Assembly: GCA_964019055.1 (NCBI GenBank)
Contig: OZ025207.1
Span: 20,863,617 to 20,927,616, forward strand
Reading direction: 5' to 3'
Origin: Anthopleura xanthogrammica
Taxonomy: Eukaryota; Cnidaria; Anthozoa; Actiniaria; Actiniidae
DNA length: 64,000 bases
Shown here: piece after piece, positions 11,901 to 26,200 of the stretch
Numbering within the stretch: position 1 is the stretch's first letter
Layout of the letters: each line of letters begins with the position of its first letter
The notes under the pieces: generated by a model
What the model saw: the letters and a program-made list of their open reading frames with translations, nothing else
Database searches by the model: none
What the model was told of the DNA's origin: nothing
Program-made: the position numbers and the translations under genes

Positions 11901-13369
11901 TTTAATTTATTGCTCTTTTAAACTTCAGCAGTAGAGCGTAACTCGAAGTCATTAAAACTTTTTACCGTGTTCGAGTTACGCGATGTGCGGAAAACTCGAA
12001 CTCATAAACAACCTTTAGTGTCTTCGTGTTACGCGCAGGGTGTGACAAAGAAAAATTTGGGTGTCGTCTAGCGCGTAACTCGAAAAGCGCGCCGGTAACT
12101 CGATGCACGTGACTCGAAGAATACCCGAGAGAAAGGAAGACGAGATAGTTGGGTTCCCTAAATAACTCATAAATGAATTATGTGAACAGATGATGGAAGT
12201 TGTGATCCAATCAATCAATCAATCAATCAAACTTTATTTCAGTGTAAGCTAATCTAAGAAAATTATAGATAAATAGCTAGTAAATATTTGAGAAAAGAAA
12301 AATTGTTGTTCCGTTCTTTGAAACCTTGGTTGGAGTTGAATAAGTTTTTTTTTTTCAAGCTAATAAAGGATTTTATTTCTTTCCATAATAGCTTAGAGTT
12401 TTTTTTTGATTGGTAGAAAAGTATTCATTGTAGTAGAGCCTTTTGTTAATCTTCAAAAGGTGATTTGATTAATTATTTCTATATAGTTTGAATTTCTGAT
12501 GGTAATATGTGCTTCTGGTTTTCATATAGAGTCGGAAGAGGCTACTTTTAACAGAGATATCTTTTTCTAACCCAGGTGTAATACAGGGTTTTGTCTTGAA
12601 CTTGAATTCTTTCTTTGAAATGGCCTTCAAGGGAGCATTTTTGTCAACAATGCCTATTGATTTTTGGTAAAATTTATTGAATAGTTCATTAGTATCTTGA
12701 CTGCCATAGAAGTGATTGTACCAATCAATTGTTTCGTAATCCTTTATAAAGGATTCTTGATCAAACTTAGTGTAAACTCTTTTAAATATATTTGTTATTC
12801 ACTTCTGATGAAGGAGCTATTGGTCTGGCTTTCAAATAAAATAACCCTCAAATATCAAGAACACTTTTCTTCTATTAAAATGCTCAATATAATAACAACT
12901 GTAAAGTTAAGATATGTCTTTGCTCGCTAACATGAAACAGATTTTGTGCCATTCAAGCAAGGAATGGAGAATTGAAATATTCTAAATACTGAAAAGTTTC
13001 TAAAATAAGTTGATAAAAACTAAAATACGTTAATATCAAGAGTACTTCCTGTTTAAAGATATATCCAAATCCTTTTTTGTTATAAATACGAAGAAGCTTG
13101 AGCTCTTAATTGACGACTGATCATTTGAGACCTTAGATAAAGATGGGCAGACTGGTTATGCTTATATCATTGCTGCCCAGAAAAACAGAAGGAAAAGCTA
13201 TTAAATGTATGTTTTGTAAATACGATTGAACTGGTAGTAAGGTTCATAAAAAGGACATAGTGTGAATATGACAATATTGTAATTGCATGCCAAGGAAAGG
13301 AACACTGTAGCTTACCATAAATATGATCAGGCAAATGAGGGTCCCTAAAACAGGTTTCAGTGTTCTCAT
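8978..13369 (-). CDS. Gene B: MNNL-DSL Notch-ligand-like protein with a stop after the membrane helix
   Basis: Exons in coding order: 13316-13369 (signal, 18 codons), 10365-10631 (MNNL, 89 codons), 9318-10204 (DSL exon) and 8978-9077 (tail). Splice sites and phases match gene A. The DSL exon carries the same DSL domain and half-modules and a single stalk unit. After the helix the frame reads LLIKYI and then TGA (9323-9325) where siblings have CGA (Arg), so translation stops at about 400 residues and the tail exon, otherwise intact (with DDQYGVP), is not reached. A CGA to TGA change fits CpG decay. The product would be membrane-anchored but almost tail-less, or the gene is an early pseudogene. 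Intron 1 holds a LINE remnant shared with gene C. Confidence 0.75.
10990..12790 (-). mobile_element. Degenerate non-LTR retrotransposon (LINE) in intron 1 of gene B
   Basis: Minus-strand translation of about 12,790-12,310 gives the linker between endonuclease and reverse transcriptase (KDYETIDWYNHFYG, VDKNAPLKAISKKEFKFK, INKRLYYNEYF) with stop codons. About 11,874-11,450 gives a reverse-transcriptase C-terminal region (IIWGFIYITSLQPLITLQKK, then TGCREWNDLN). The catalytic middle is missing and is replaced by sequence rich in GTAACTCGA-like motifs, ending at an AATC repeat near 12,210. AAC/AACAAG microsatellites mark the 3' side (about 11,010-11,090 and 11,330-11,400). The same remnant lies in intron 1 of gene C. 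Confidence 0.7.
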
Positions 13370-14673
13370 ACTGGTTCAATAATGTTCCACTGGGGTTCAA
13401 TAAACCATACCAAAGAAAACAACAAGACACACGCGAAGAGATGTCATTAATCTGAAGTTATGACTAACAAAACTGGCATTCACTTAAAAGAAGCATGCAT
13501 TCCATTTCACTGTTACCCAGGTGATGACCCGAAGGAAACAATCAGATCACAAATCGTGTTTTCAAATAAATAATCAATCCCATGCGTGTTTGCGCGTCCA
13601 ATCCTTGATGTAGTCGAGGCGAAAATCCCCGAAAATAGTGGCGACGTAGCACCCCCATCACACAAAAGGTTTGACAACGGATTATGACGGACAGTTGACC
13701 CTAGAAAGCTGCCAGCCCTATTTTACTAACAAATTGTGGGGTACCAAAGATGCTAGGTCGCGATTTTTTGGGGGGGTGGGGTCCACTTGGAATGCTCAAA
13801 TCCGACAATATAACGAGGACTAAGGGATTAGAAAAATTAATATCTTTTGAAATACTTAAGTTTATGATTTGAAAATTTAAGAGCTTGTGTAGTTTGACGA
13901 GTGTTAAATGATCAGATGAAATTGATGAATAATTAATGTAACCATGGCAACGGTTGCTAGGTAAAAGGATTTTTAGAGGTTTTAACGAAAGAATCGTACA
14001 TTTCGAGTTTTTGGGGAGACAAAAATGAGTTTCAAACTCTCTAAAGCAAAGTATAAATATTCATGCTAAGAAAACATGCAAGAAAAAGACTTACATATGA
14101 AATTATGCAGAAAAAAGTTTACTTTAGCAATTGATTGCAAGTACAACAAACCTAAATTACTTATTGAATGAATACTAAATTACTAAACATTACCTTAATT
14201 ACTTGCCCAAATCTTATATATTTGGTGTTTAAGTCAGTTTCTCCGACTCCACATTTAATGGGAACTTTGTAAAACCATATTGTTTTAAATAATGAAAGTT
14301 CGATTGTTGAAACTTGAGGAAATGATGTTACTGTTAAGTAGTCTTGGTAACCATGGTAACGACTGATTTTTAGCAACGTCTTCAAAGTGTTCAAAATTCA
14401 AAATTCAAAATTCAAAATTCTTCAAAATTGGAGGACATTTAGATTGGACTACGAGTACGAATTTGAGTACGATGACGAGATTTTGTCTTGAAATATATTT
14501 CACTATATGCTTGCTGTCGCCCTCATCTTGGTACAACACATTTCTAAAACAACAGTTAAACCAATGTAAGGACAACTATCATTCTGTAGTAGCATAGTTT
14601 AAAAGGAATAATGTTTTAGTCAATCTCGTACTCGTAGTCAAATCTAAAGCTACCTAATATCAGCTGGAAGGAA

Positions 14674-16527
14674 TCAGATCTCGCTGGACAACTCTTCTTC
14701 ACTACTGTCCTGGCTGTCGTAGCCATCACTCCCGTCGTCATCACTGTCGTCATTACCCTTATCGTCATCACTGTTGCCATCGTCACTGTCGCCGTCGTCA
14801 CAACTATCGTCATCACTATTGTCTTCATCACTTTCATTGTCATCATTACTGACTTGTGAGGTGTGTGGATTCTGGCAGCTCTCATCGCCCATACATCCAC
14901 ATGCTTCAGTGCATGCCATCTCGTTATTGTAACAAACGCAGAGACGATTGGACTTGCATGACGACTTATCGCATCTGCAGACAGTTAGCTCCACGAGTCC
15001 CTCTGGTGCAGGATCTTTGGACATCAAGACTGGTTGGAACATGCCGTCGGATATTTTCCATCCGTTCTCAATGGGCGAGGGAAGCTCTTGCATTGATTGA
15101 AGACATCGCTTCCATACCATTGTTTGGTAGTTTGCTCGCTGAATGTGATGCTGTATGCTGTTGGAAGTCGGTGGAAGTCCTTCGTTACGTTGTTTCTTCT
15201 GGCAGAACATCCAATATCTACCGAACATTCATTTAAAAAGTAAGCAGTTTAGTATATGTATTTTTCAGTCAATAATTAAAAGACAAGTAACTCACCTAAC
15301 ATCATTAGCAGTTATTCCAGCCCGCGGTGCAGTGGAATAGATGGAGCAAAGGTATTGCTCTGCAGCAGCTGATAGATCTGGTGACAATGGTGTACCTTCT
15401 CCAAAGTTTGTTAATGCTGCAAACTTGTCCTGGTGATCTGTCAGTACTTTCCAAGCTTTTTTCTTGCCGATGAAGTAGGGTCCACTTGTAGTATCACACC
15501 CTGTTAGCGCATGGAATGTAGGCAGTAGGCTGCATAGAAGAGAACCAAGTTTCTGTTTCAGCGTATGGATAGGAATGAATCGTAGCTTGTCTTTAACACC
15601 TGTTCTCATCCACATTTCGTCGCAAGATAGTGAAGAAAACACATAAGTTGCGAGAACTAATACGTCTGTATCAGGGGAATGCACCACTATTCTTCTGTGT
15701 TGGAGGGAGCAGTCTTCCGCATGCAACATCATCCTAGTATCAGCCTCCTCTTGGTCAGATACCAGCTGATGAAGAGATCTTGCTGTGCCACTTTCGACAA
15801 TCAGGACATCTTGTGGGTTCGCAAAACATCCAGCGAAGACTAGTTGATGACCAAACATCAGCGATTTCTTCCCCATTTTCGTCCATGTTTCACTAAGAAA
15901 ATGTTGAAGGTTCATCTTGTTGACTGGGTTTGCAATGTAGGCGTTCCAGTTCTTAGGAACAGGTGTACTTGGACCAGTGATTTTGATTTCATATCCAGAT
16001 GCAGAACCTCTTCTTATGCGTTCACTTTCTTTTATGGAGTCTGTCTTGTCGTATCTGTCAAAAACAACATCAACGCGACTGCAGTTATCAATTCCAAGAT
16101 TTCCCGTGATTTTCTTGAAGTAGCGATCGGCCATCTCTCCAAACGTTCGTGCTCCAGCTGTCTTTGTCATTTGTACCAAAGCCATCCCATCAATGATTTT
16201 GGCTGTTATTGGCTCTTCGTCATCGTGTGGCAGTCTCGGCAAGACATCAACGAACCCTTCAAGCACAGATAGTAGGACACTTTTGTTGCTCTTCCTCAGT
16301 GTACCGTCTGGGTGAGCTAATGCACAAGGAACCGAAGAAAGCTCATACTTTAGTACTTCACGTAAATCAATGTTCCTTGTGTTAGAGGCGACCAAAAGAC
16401 GAGCAAACAGGCTTCGATCTGCATTTATCGTTATTATCTTCTCGTCTGACGCCCTTGCTTGCACCTTCTTAGTCAAACTTGCAAAAGTCTGGATCTTTAT
16501 TTTGGGCAGCGTATCCCAAAATCCCAC
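14674..16527 (-). CDS. Transposon ORF2: FEN1/XPG-like nuclease region plus CXC-like domain and acidic tail
   Basis: The first segment (16527-15296) ends at a GTGAGT donor and joins 15217-14674 across a 78-base intron (15218-15295, acceptor CGGTAG). Acidic motifs resemble the FEN1/XPG (PIN-like) nuclease fold in order: VVFDRYDKTDS (about 154), EEADTR (260), SPDTDVLVL (284) and LTGCDTTSGPYFIGKKKA (341); the last is like the FEN1 GCDY...GIGPKRA motif. After the intron comes a Cys-rich block (CRCDKSSCKSNRLCVC, then ACTEACGC) like a tesmin/TSO1 CXC motif, and a highly acidic Asp/Ser tail. It was probably joined to ORF1 originally. The nuclease assignment is motif-based and not confirmed. Confidence 0.6.
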
Positions 16528-19445
16528 AGTATTTGTGTTGAGCCTCTTGCTATAACGAAGGAATTCATCTCTGTCGCTCCAATCTTCTCTGCACTGAGGA
16601 GTCTGGAAGCCATATCTGTTGGCATTACGACACCAGTTGCCAAGTTCGATAATGGAAGTGTGGTGTCATGTCCTTCGAATGGGTTAACCATGACAGACTC
16701 TAGCGTTGATACCAGCTTCTTCACATCATCTTCATCTCTTTTCATCCGAAGTGAACCTCTTTCTTTATGTACCGACATCGTTCCATCAGTTCGAACTCCA
16801 CACATCTCCTTGGTTGTAGTTGTTACGGCTGCTCGTTCATGGGCAGTCAAAAACCATTTTTCTAGGGCACCCTCCTTCTGCGATATCCCGACGATCCCCC
16901 CTTTAGTCTTTGAATCACGGTTTACGCTCTGCTCCAAAGCCATATCCGTCCAAATCTGACTAAATGGTTGCTGCGATCTGCTGACTGCGTGATTACCCTC
17001 GAGGAACTCTCTATGAACCTCTGGAGCAGTCTTTCCCAGTTGAAGCATATCTGCCAGATATACTGGAAACCATCTTGAATAGTTGGTTCGGTCCATCGAG
17101 AAAAAGTGTGGTAACATCTCAGCTGTAGACTGTAGGTGAAGTTCCCAGTTTGCTTCCCGTTCAGCTTTAATGAATCGCAAGAGTACGAAAACCATGTTGA
17201 TATAGCTGTCCCAGAACTTGAACATCTGAGATCGGGACTCTACCTTAAATCGTTGAAATAGATGGTAGAGGTCATCAACAGATTTGCAAAGATCATCGAA
17301 CGCATCTTTTGCTTGTACTGCATCAGTGGCTACTTTGTTTTTGTACTGGGTCATGTTCATTTGGACCTGATCCACGTTTATTGTTTCAAGTTGCTGCTCA
17401 TCCTTTTTCTTTTCTAACCACCGACAAAATGCTCGCCACTGCAGTCTCAATAGTGCCTCCATGATCAGCTTATGAGCACGGACACCACGGTTATACGACT
17501 TTCCTTTAAGGAGGGCTAACGTTGAAGAAGTGCCATACAACCCAGATTCAACTAGTAAATCTTCTATTCCGCTTTCTTCGAATTTTTTGCCTATCACAGA
17601 CAAGAAATTCAGAGCTATATGGAAACCGCCCATACGGATCGTCAGGTTTTGAAATTCATCAGGACGACGCCATTGAATTTCTTTGGCCTTGGTATATATG
17701 GCTAAATCAAATGTGACTACACTGTTCGTTTGGCCGAGGCTTACACTCATATCTTGTACGGCTTTCATAACAGTATAAATAGTGCTGTACTCGGTGGCGG
17801 GTCCTGGAATCATGGGACAGTAGCCAATATTGGTGCACGGTGCAGTTACAGCTACAGAGGTAATAGCGTTGAACGCGCTCCAACTAGGTGTGGTTTGCTT
17901 ATCTTCGGTGATGTCATCGCTGGTTGACAGAAGTGCACTGTTTTTGTTTAGTCTGAGGAGGAACCAAGCGAAGTCTCTGTTATCAATATTGGGTGCATCT
18001 TTGGAAAAATTACCAGATTCTTTTAACTTTCCTCGGTAAGATGTAACAGCGGGCCTTCGGCTACGCACTCCAAAATCATGAATAGCTTGAGAAGAAAGGG
18101 GTGCCTCCAGAGATCTTCTTTTTGAGGAGTGATCAGCTTTGGACTGCAAGGGTAGCTTTGGGCCAAATGCTTTTCTTTGATAGCCAACTATTGTCGTGGC
18201 ATGCGTAGTGCGCTTACCATCCAACGTCTCCTCATTCAAATCATTGTTGTCTGCCGCAAACTGCAAAAAGACACCAGGAGATAGGTTTGACGGAACGATG
18301 ACACCAAGCTGTTCTGACCTTGCACTGATTTCTCTAGCAAGACCTGTGTTGATAATTTCTACGTCGTTGTAGGAGCAACAATGCCCCATTTTGTTAAGCA
18401 GTGTAATAAGCTGCTTCGAGCCTGTTAGGTGATGTATAGTGATGCCAAGTCCAACATGTTTAGGGGTTTTGAGTCGCGTGCGCGTAGATGTGTGTACCAT
18501 GTCTTGACCTAGCATCAAAATTCTCCTTTCATCTTCTTGGCTTTTGCATGTTGCGGCGGGTTTATCAGACTCGTGATATTCTTGTTGCGACACAAACCAC
18601 TGAAGAAAATGGTACAAACTATCAGGAACCACACTCCTGCCCCTTTCTAACGTAATATCATCAACTGAAAGTGGTCGTATGCAAATGCCTTTATATCTTT
18701 TCTTTATATCTTCTTTTAAAATCTGAGCCGCTTCAAATAGAACCTTCAGCTTCTCAGCTTCCGCATCATCTTTTTCCTCTGGGGAGTAGCTACAACTAAG
18801 GTAATCATCAGCCTTTGCGGTACTAACTGCAGCGTTGATGAGACTCTTTACGGAAATGCTGCTGGAGTAAATAAGTTCTGGTTTCGATGGGTCTGGCGGC
18901 TTGTGGAACACAATTGAATTACCAAAGTAATTGCTCAATCGTTTTTTCAGTTTTTCGCTTCTATAAGCTGGAGATGGCACACCGTTTAAAGAAAGTTTTT
19001 CTTTATACCGCTCAAGTAAGAAAGTCATTTCAAACGCCTTGCCAGCTGTGATTTCGTTATCTATTTCTGTTAAGAGCTCCTTGAATGACTTTTCGTATAT
19101 GCATTCTTCCTTCTCGTCTTCGTCTTTGAATGTTTGACGCTTCAGGTTTGATTTGCTCACATAACTTGCTCTGCAGGCGCTGTGATATTTTGCCTCCACG
19201 GCGATGAGATCCAGCTCTCTGATATTCGTAATAAAATCCAAATCAGCTCTTGCTTCGGCGGCCGCAACTATAGATTTGCAAGCATCAAAGCTTGACACGT
19301 TAATTAGTGTCTTAACACCTTTATGCTTGATTTTTTGGCAAAACATACACAAAGACCAGTTGATCTTTGTAGCCTTGGATCGAGAAGTGCGGCTTTCACA
19401 TCCTTGATCTGTCTTTGTTCGTTTACTAGGCAAAGGCCCTGGCAC
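16497..19445 (-). CDS. Transposon ORF1: 982-residue protein with N-terminal Cys/His zinc-finger-like region
   Basis: The ORF opens at 19445 with a basic N-terminus, then a C-x2-C (CMFCQK) and a later H-x3-C (YHSACRA), which could form a zinc finger of the type that opens many transposon proteins. The long remainder is globular with no motif I can name. The C-terminus, after residues like FVIARG, overlaps the next frame (16,497-16,527). There the downstream frame continues more naturally as LNTNTVGFWD, so one protein was probably split by a -1 shift or a one-base deletion. A transposase role is inferred from the element only. Confidence 0.65.
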   Translation of the reverse strand: MPGPLPSKRTKTDQGCESRTSRSKATKINWSLCMFCQKIKHKGVKTLINVSSFDACKSIVAAAEARADLDFITNIRELDLIAVEAKYHSACRASYVSKSNLKRQTFKDEDEKEECIYEKSFKELLTEIDNEITAGKAFEMTFLLERYKEKLSLNGVPSPAYRSEKLKKRLSNYFGNSIVFHKPPDPSKPELIYSSSISVKSLINAAVSTAKADDYLSCSYSPEEKDDAEAEKLKVLFEAAQILKEDIKKRYKGICIRPLSVDDITLERGRSVVPDSLYHFLQWFVSQQEYHESDKPAATCKSQEDERRILMLGQDMVHTSTRTRLKTPKHVGLGITIHHLTGSKQLITLLNKMGHCCSYNDVEIINTGLAREISARSEQLGVIVPSNLSPGVFLQFAADNNDLNEETLDGKRTTHATTIVGYQRKAFGPKLPLQSKADHSSKRRSLEAPLSSQAIHDFGVRSRRPAVTSYRGKLKESGNFSKDAPNIDNRDFAWFLLRLNKNSALLSTSDDITEDKQTTPSWSAFNAITSVAVTAPCTNIGYCPMIPGPATEYSTIYTVMKAVQDMSVSLGQTNSVVTFDLAIYTKAKEIQWRRPDEFQNLTIRMGGFHIALNFLSVIGKKFEESGIEDLLVESGLYGTSSTLALLKGKSYNRGVRAHKLIMEALLRLQWRAFCRWLEKKKDEQQLETINVDQVQMNMTQYKNKVATDAVQAKDAFDDLCKSVDDLYHLFQRFKVESRSQMFKFWDSYINMVFVLLRFIKAEREANWELHLQSTAEMLPHFFSMDRTNYSRWFPVYLADMLQLGKTAPEVHREFLEGNHAVSRSQQPFSQIWTDMALEQSVNRDSKTKGGIVGISQKEGALEKWFLTAHERAAVTTTTKEMCGVRTDGTMSVHKERGSLRMKRDEDDVKKLVSTLESVMVNPFEGHDTTLPLSNLATGVVMPTDMASRLLSAEKIGATEMNSFVIARGSTQILWDFGIRCPK

Positions 19446-20730
19446 GTCTCCACATTGGTCCTATAGGCAAAATAATTGATTACGTGGTTTTAAATGAAAT
19501 CTACTCAATTTTGGGTCACTAAATAAATGCATCAACAAAGCAAAACATTAATGCCGAAAAATTGTCAAACTTTTATACTTTTTTAATCTCTGTGCTTGGT
19601 TTATCCGGTGATAAATAGGATACCAGACAATATATTGTATCAACAGCATTTTACAAATCACCATTTGTATTATACACTGCACAACGTGTATCAGAAATAT
19701 TTTGTTCACTATTCAAAGCAATAACAAACTAAGTTTATTGAGTTTGTTTGTCATTTATTAAGTTAGTTATTCAAAAGGTGCCGGGCTCCTTATGAAATGA
19801 AGTCGAAAAAGCTTAATGTTTACAATTTATTTCAGCTATATCACACATGTAAATCTGAATTAAAGAAATACTTCAGAAAATTAAAAGAAAGCTTAATAAG
19901 AAGTCAACTTCTGGCTTAAGACGGTGATGAATTCCTAATCGAAGAATCATCATGTTGTACTTACAGACCATATATATCCACAAAACGCATGTTTTATTTA
20001 AGTTAATCAAATAAAAGGGTTAAATTAAAACAAAAGCTACCAATAAAAAGGAAAATAAGTTAATTTTCTCTTATTTTCATACATTTTTATTCCAAAAGTA
20101 AGAGAGTACTAAAAACTTACCTTTTGGCATCTTCAAGATGGCGGACGACAATGTTAAGAGCGTAATGCATCCTGGGATTTACATTTCGTGACGTCAGAAT
20201 AAATTACTTCCGGATTTTAATAAAAAAATTTATTGTTGTTTTTAGACATTAAAAATAAATAAACCTTTTTCAATTGTACCTATGCCATATTTTTTCATAA
20301 AATAATCAATTTTTTTTATTCTGTGTCGTACTTTAATTCACTTAGGAAGCTTGTTCTTTTTCTCAGGCTTTCCGTTGCCATGGTAACCCAAATAATTCAA
20401 GAAAAAATCACTCAAAAGTGTTTAGCTCATTGTGTCACATGAGCTGTTCAATTTTCAAACAATTCGAAAAGGTAGTAAAGAAGATAACTATTTTTTTTTG
20501 TTTTGGCTTCAATCAAGGGCATGTTCGGTTATGCTAATTCAAACTATCCCCCACCCCCCTTAAAATCATAGCATAGCAGCTCTAAGACCCCATAATTCGC
20601 TATCATAACTGCTTTTACGATAAAGTATAGGTATTTTTCTATCAAAATCCGTTGTCAAACCTTTTGTGTAGTGGGGGTGCTACGTAGCGCCTATTTTGAG
20701 CCCTTTTTCAGATTCTCGCCTCGACTAATG

Positions 20731-23293
<2,563 letters not shown>

Positions 23294-26200
23294 TCATTGC
23301 CCTTTTTCCTGCAGCTGCGTCAGCGGAACTGCATACCGATCATCAAGATGAGGAGGGTTTTCTTTATTTTCATCGTGATCACCAAGTTCTATACGTCTTC
23401 TTATCCTACAACATAACCATACAACAACTTGAAATGCTGATTGCCAGTAATACAATAAATGGCAATGTTTGGTGCCAGTCACACGGCAACAGGCAAAGTT
23501 AAATGCCAGTTACACGTCGCCATCTTTACCAGTTGTTGTGTAACTGACCCTAAACATTGCCAGTTGTTATGTAACTGACACTCTATATTGCTATTAATTA
23601 GTGGTATGACAGGCATTAAAAAATGCCATCATCTGTGATTGCAACGGCAGTTGAAAGAGAGGGCTTGTACATACCTTGCTCGGATATACTTGATAAGTAG
23701 AATGGCGAAGATAACCAGGAACGTAACAATTCCGAATGTGATTACAACGTACTTCCAAGCCTGATTTCGCCTTGTTGGGTTCCCTGTGTCGTATGTGGTA
23801 TTCATCTCAGTGGCCTGAGTAAATGCTGTCCTGGTTGGCTGTACGTAAAGACTGCTTGACACTGATAATATCTTAAGCTTTGTAGAAAAAACCGAAAGAT
23901 TTGTTGTAGAATTTAAACTTGAGGTTGGCATAATAGTTGTTGAAGCCAATATATTACCACAGATAAAATTGTGAGTGGAATTTTTGCAGCATGTATAATT
24001 GCTATATTGGTTATTCTGAGGCCAGCAGTATGTTGTACAATTCTCTCCATACCATCCAGGGTGACACTTGATACTACCATCACTAAGACATGAATAATGT
24101 CCCTCAGATGAACTATTTTTCGGGGAACACCATATCGAGCAGTTGCTTCCATACCAGTTTTGATAACAAATTTTAGTACCATTGCTATTACAATGGTAGT
24201 GTCCCCATTCATCTTCACGAGGAAAGCAATAGTCCGTGCAGTTTTCTCCATACCAGTTTTCCAAGCACACCTTAGTACCGTTGTTGTTGCACCAATTATG
24301 TCCTTTCCTATCGTCTCTGTATTTACAGTAGATACCACAGGTAGGACCATAGTAATATCGATCACAGTATAACTGGTATTGGATTTCTAGTGTTGTCTTA
24401 CTTGCAGATCTTTTACCTGTAAGCGCGATAGTGTCGGATGTTATAACTGTACCATTGTACGTCGGGATGGCGGTGATTGTTGTAGAGTGTTGGTCGATAA
24501 GGTCATCATCACTCGTGTCGTCTTTATCCCAGGCTTCTACAAATACTCCAAACTCTTGCTTTTATAAGAGGAATGGAAACAGATTAGAAATAAATAATTA
24601 TTTTAATAAGCAATATGCTAGCACATAACGTTGGCAGTTTTTTTGTGTGAGTGTGCGTGCTTTTTTGATATACGTCATCAGAGCATTCAATAATTTATAG
24701 CATATAAATACGCTAACCGTTGTTATGTTGAAAGATTTTTCCACTTTGTAGCTCATGGTAAATGTATTTTTCCCCTGCTCACTACTTGTCGCATTGCCAG
24801 ACATACAGTTAGATACCGAGGTAGGGCGTGGGAATGCTGTTAGGCATACTTTGAAGTACGTATCGCAGTCGCTACACCATAAATCACAACAACCATTTCT
24901 CCAGTCTTTCCTTCCTGAATTTGTTAGCTTTTTAAGAATAACAGCAAATTTTCCTTTTCCTTTGACTGAAACCTGTAAATTAAAAATAACATACAAATTT
25001 GTATGACAAGATTAGCAAATGTGGAATTGGAATCAGTGATTACGACAATAGAAGAACAAGGATCTACTATCGCATGCGCCATTCTCATACTGCAGCCATG
25101 TTGCCTGGAACAATAGATTTTCCCTGTGTAGCCTCGGGCTCATGCGCTCCAAGATGAGTTTATGTGGACAGAAAGATAGTTTTTTTTTAAATTTTCATTG
25201 ATGGGAATATCATGACTGCCGCGATCATGAGGTCTGTATGGAAGTCAGTCAGTTAACGTCTGGATTGTCAGTTTACTCTCGCTAAGATTATGTTCTGTCG
25301 TTTATTTGATCTTTGGTTTCTATTTCTTAATAATCAGGTACCACATAATGATAACAACAACAAAAACAACAAATATTTTATTACTTAGGCTATAAATATT
25401 TACAAAGCAATTTAGTTTTATTCTATAGAAAAAAAAAGAAAGAAAGTAAATGTTACTCCGGCAAAATAACTTAAAAGCTAATCTGGTTGAGTAACAATAT
25501 TGCGAATGATTAAACCTAATGTCCAGGGTATATTTACAATTATTGATACAAATAAATATGATGTGAAAGAAAAAACGATCACACTATTAAATATAAAGGC
25601 TATAATGAGATTTACGAAAAAGAATGAATGGAAAAAACTATAACAATAACCAAACAAACCACAATAACAACAACAACAACAACAACAACAGCAAGAACTA
25701 CAACAACAAACTAAAAAAACATACAGTGGGTACCGTGATTCTAAAAAAGGGCTAATAAGACGGGTCTACTTAATAAAGGTAATTATATATTGATCTGAAT
25801 ATGAAGAGAGGAAGTTCTTAATTGCTGATTTAAATAATTTTATAATTTTATTTTATTCATTCAAATCATTCCATTCACGACAACCAGTGTAGCGAAGTAA
25901 AAATTTGCTATATATAGTTCTTACAGGATGAATATAGTATGAAGATTTAGTAGCTAGTCTAGTTTGATAGTTATGAATGGAAGAAAATTGATTGAAAGAA
26001 ATTATCAAATGATTATGAAAAAGAGGACGTGAAGTGATAAAAGATCTGGGAATTTCAGGATTCCCATTTTTTTGAAGAGAAGTTCACTTTTTTGATTCGT
26101 AAGGCTTTTTTCTGAAGTGTAATAAGTGGTTGAAGACTGGTAATGTAAGTGAATCTCCAGATAATCATACAATATATAAATGAGAGTCAAATACTTTTAT

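Larger units (their letters stand above)
13611..20727 (-). mobile_element. 7.1-kb DNA transposon with FEN1-like nuclease and CXC-like domain
   Basis: The ends are inverted: TAGTCGAGGCGA at 13611 and its complement ending at 20727. Inner parts are also inverted (GCACCCCCA and CAAAAGGTTTGACAACGGAT, 13637-13682 against 20648-20694). ATG flanks both ends (13608-13610, 20728-20730). The empty site in sibling spacers (about 6,980 and 31,625) reads straight through, which supports a 3-bp target duplication. Internal coding runs on the minus strand through 19,445-14,674. The superfamily is not recognised. It splits the spacer between genes B and C, which is otherwise about 2.8 kb. Confidence 0.8.

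Noticed and set aside
16459..19407. Plus-strand frames across the transposon
   Set aside because: Short shadows of the long minus-strand frames, which alone carry zinc-finger and nuclease motifs.
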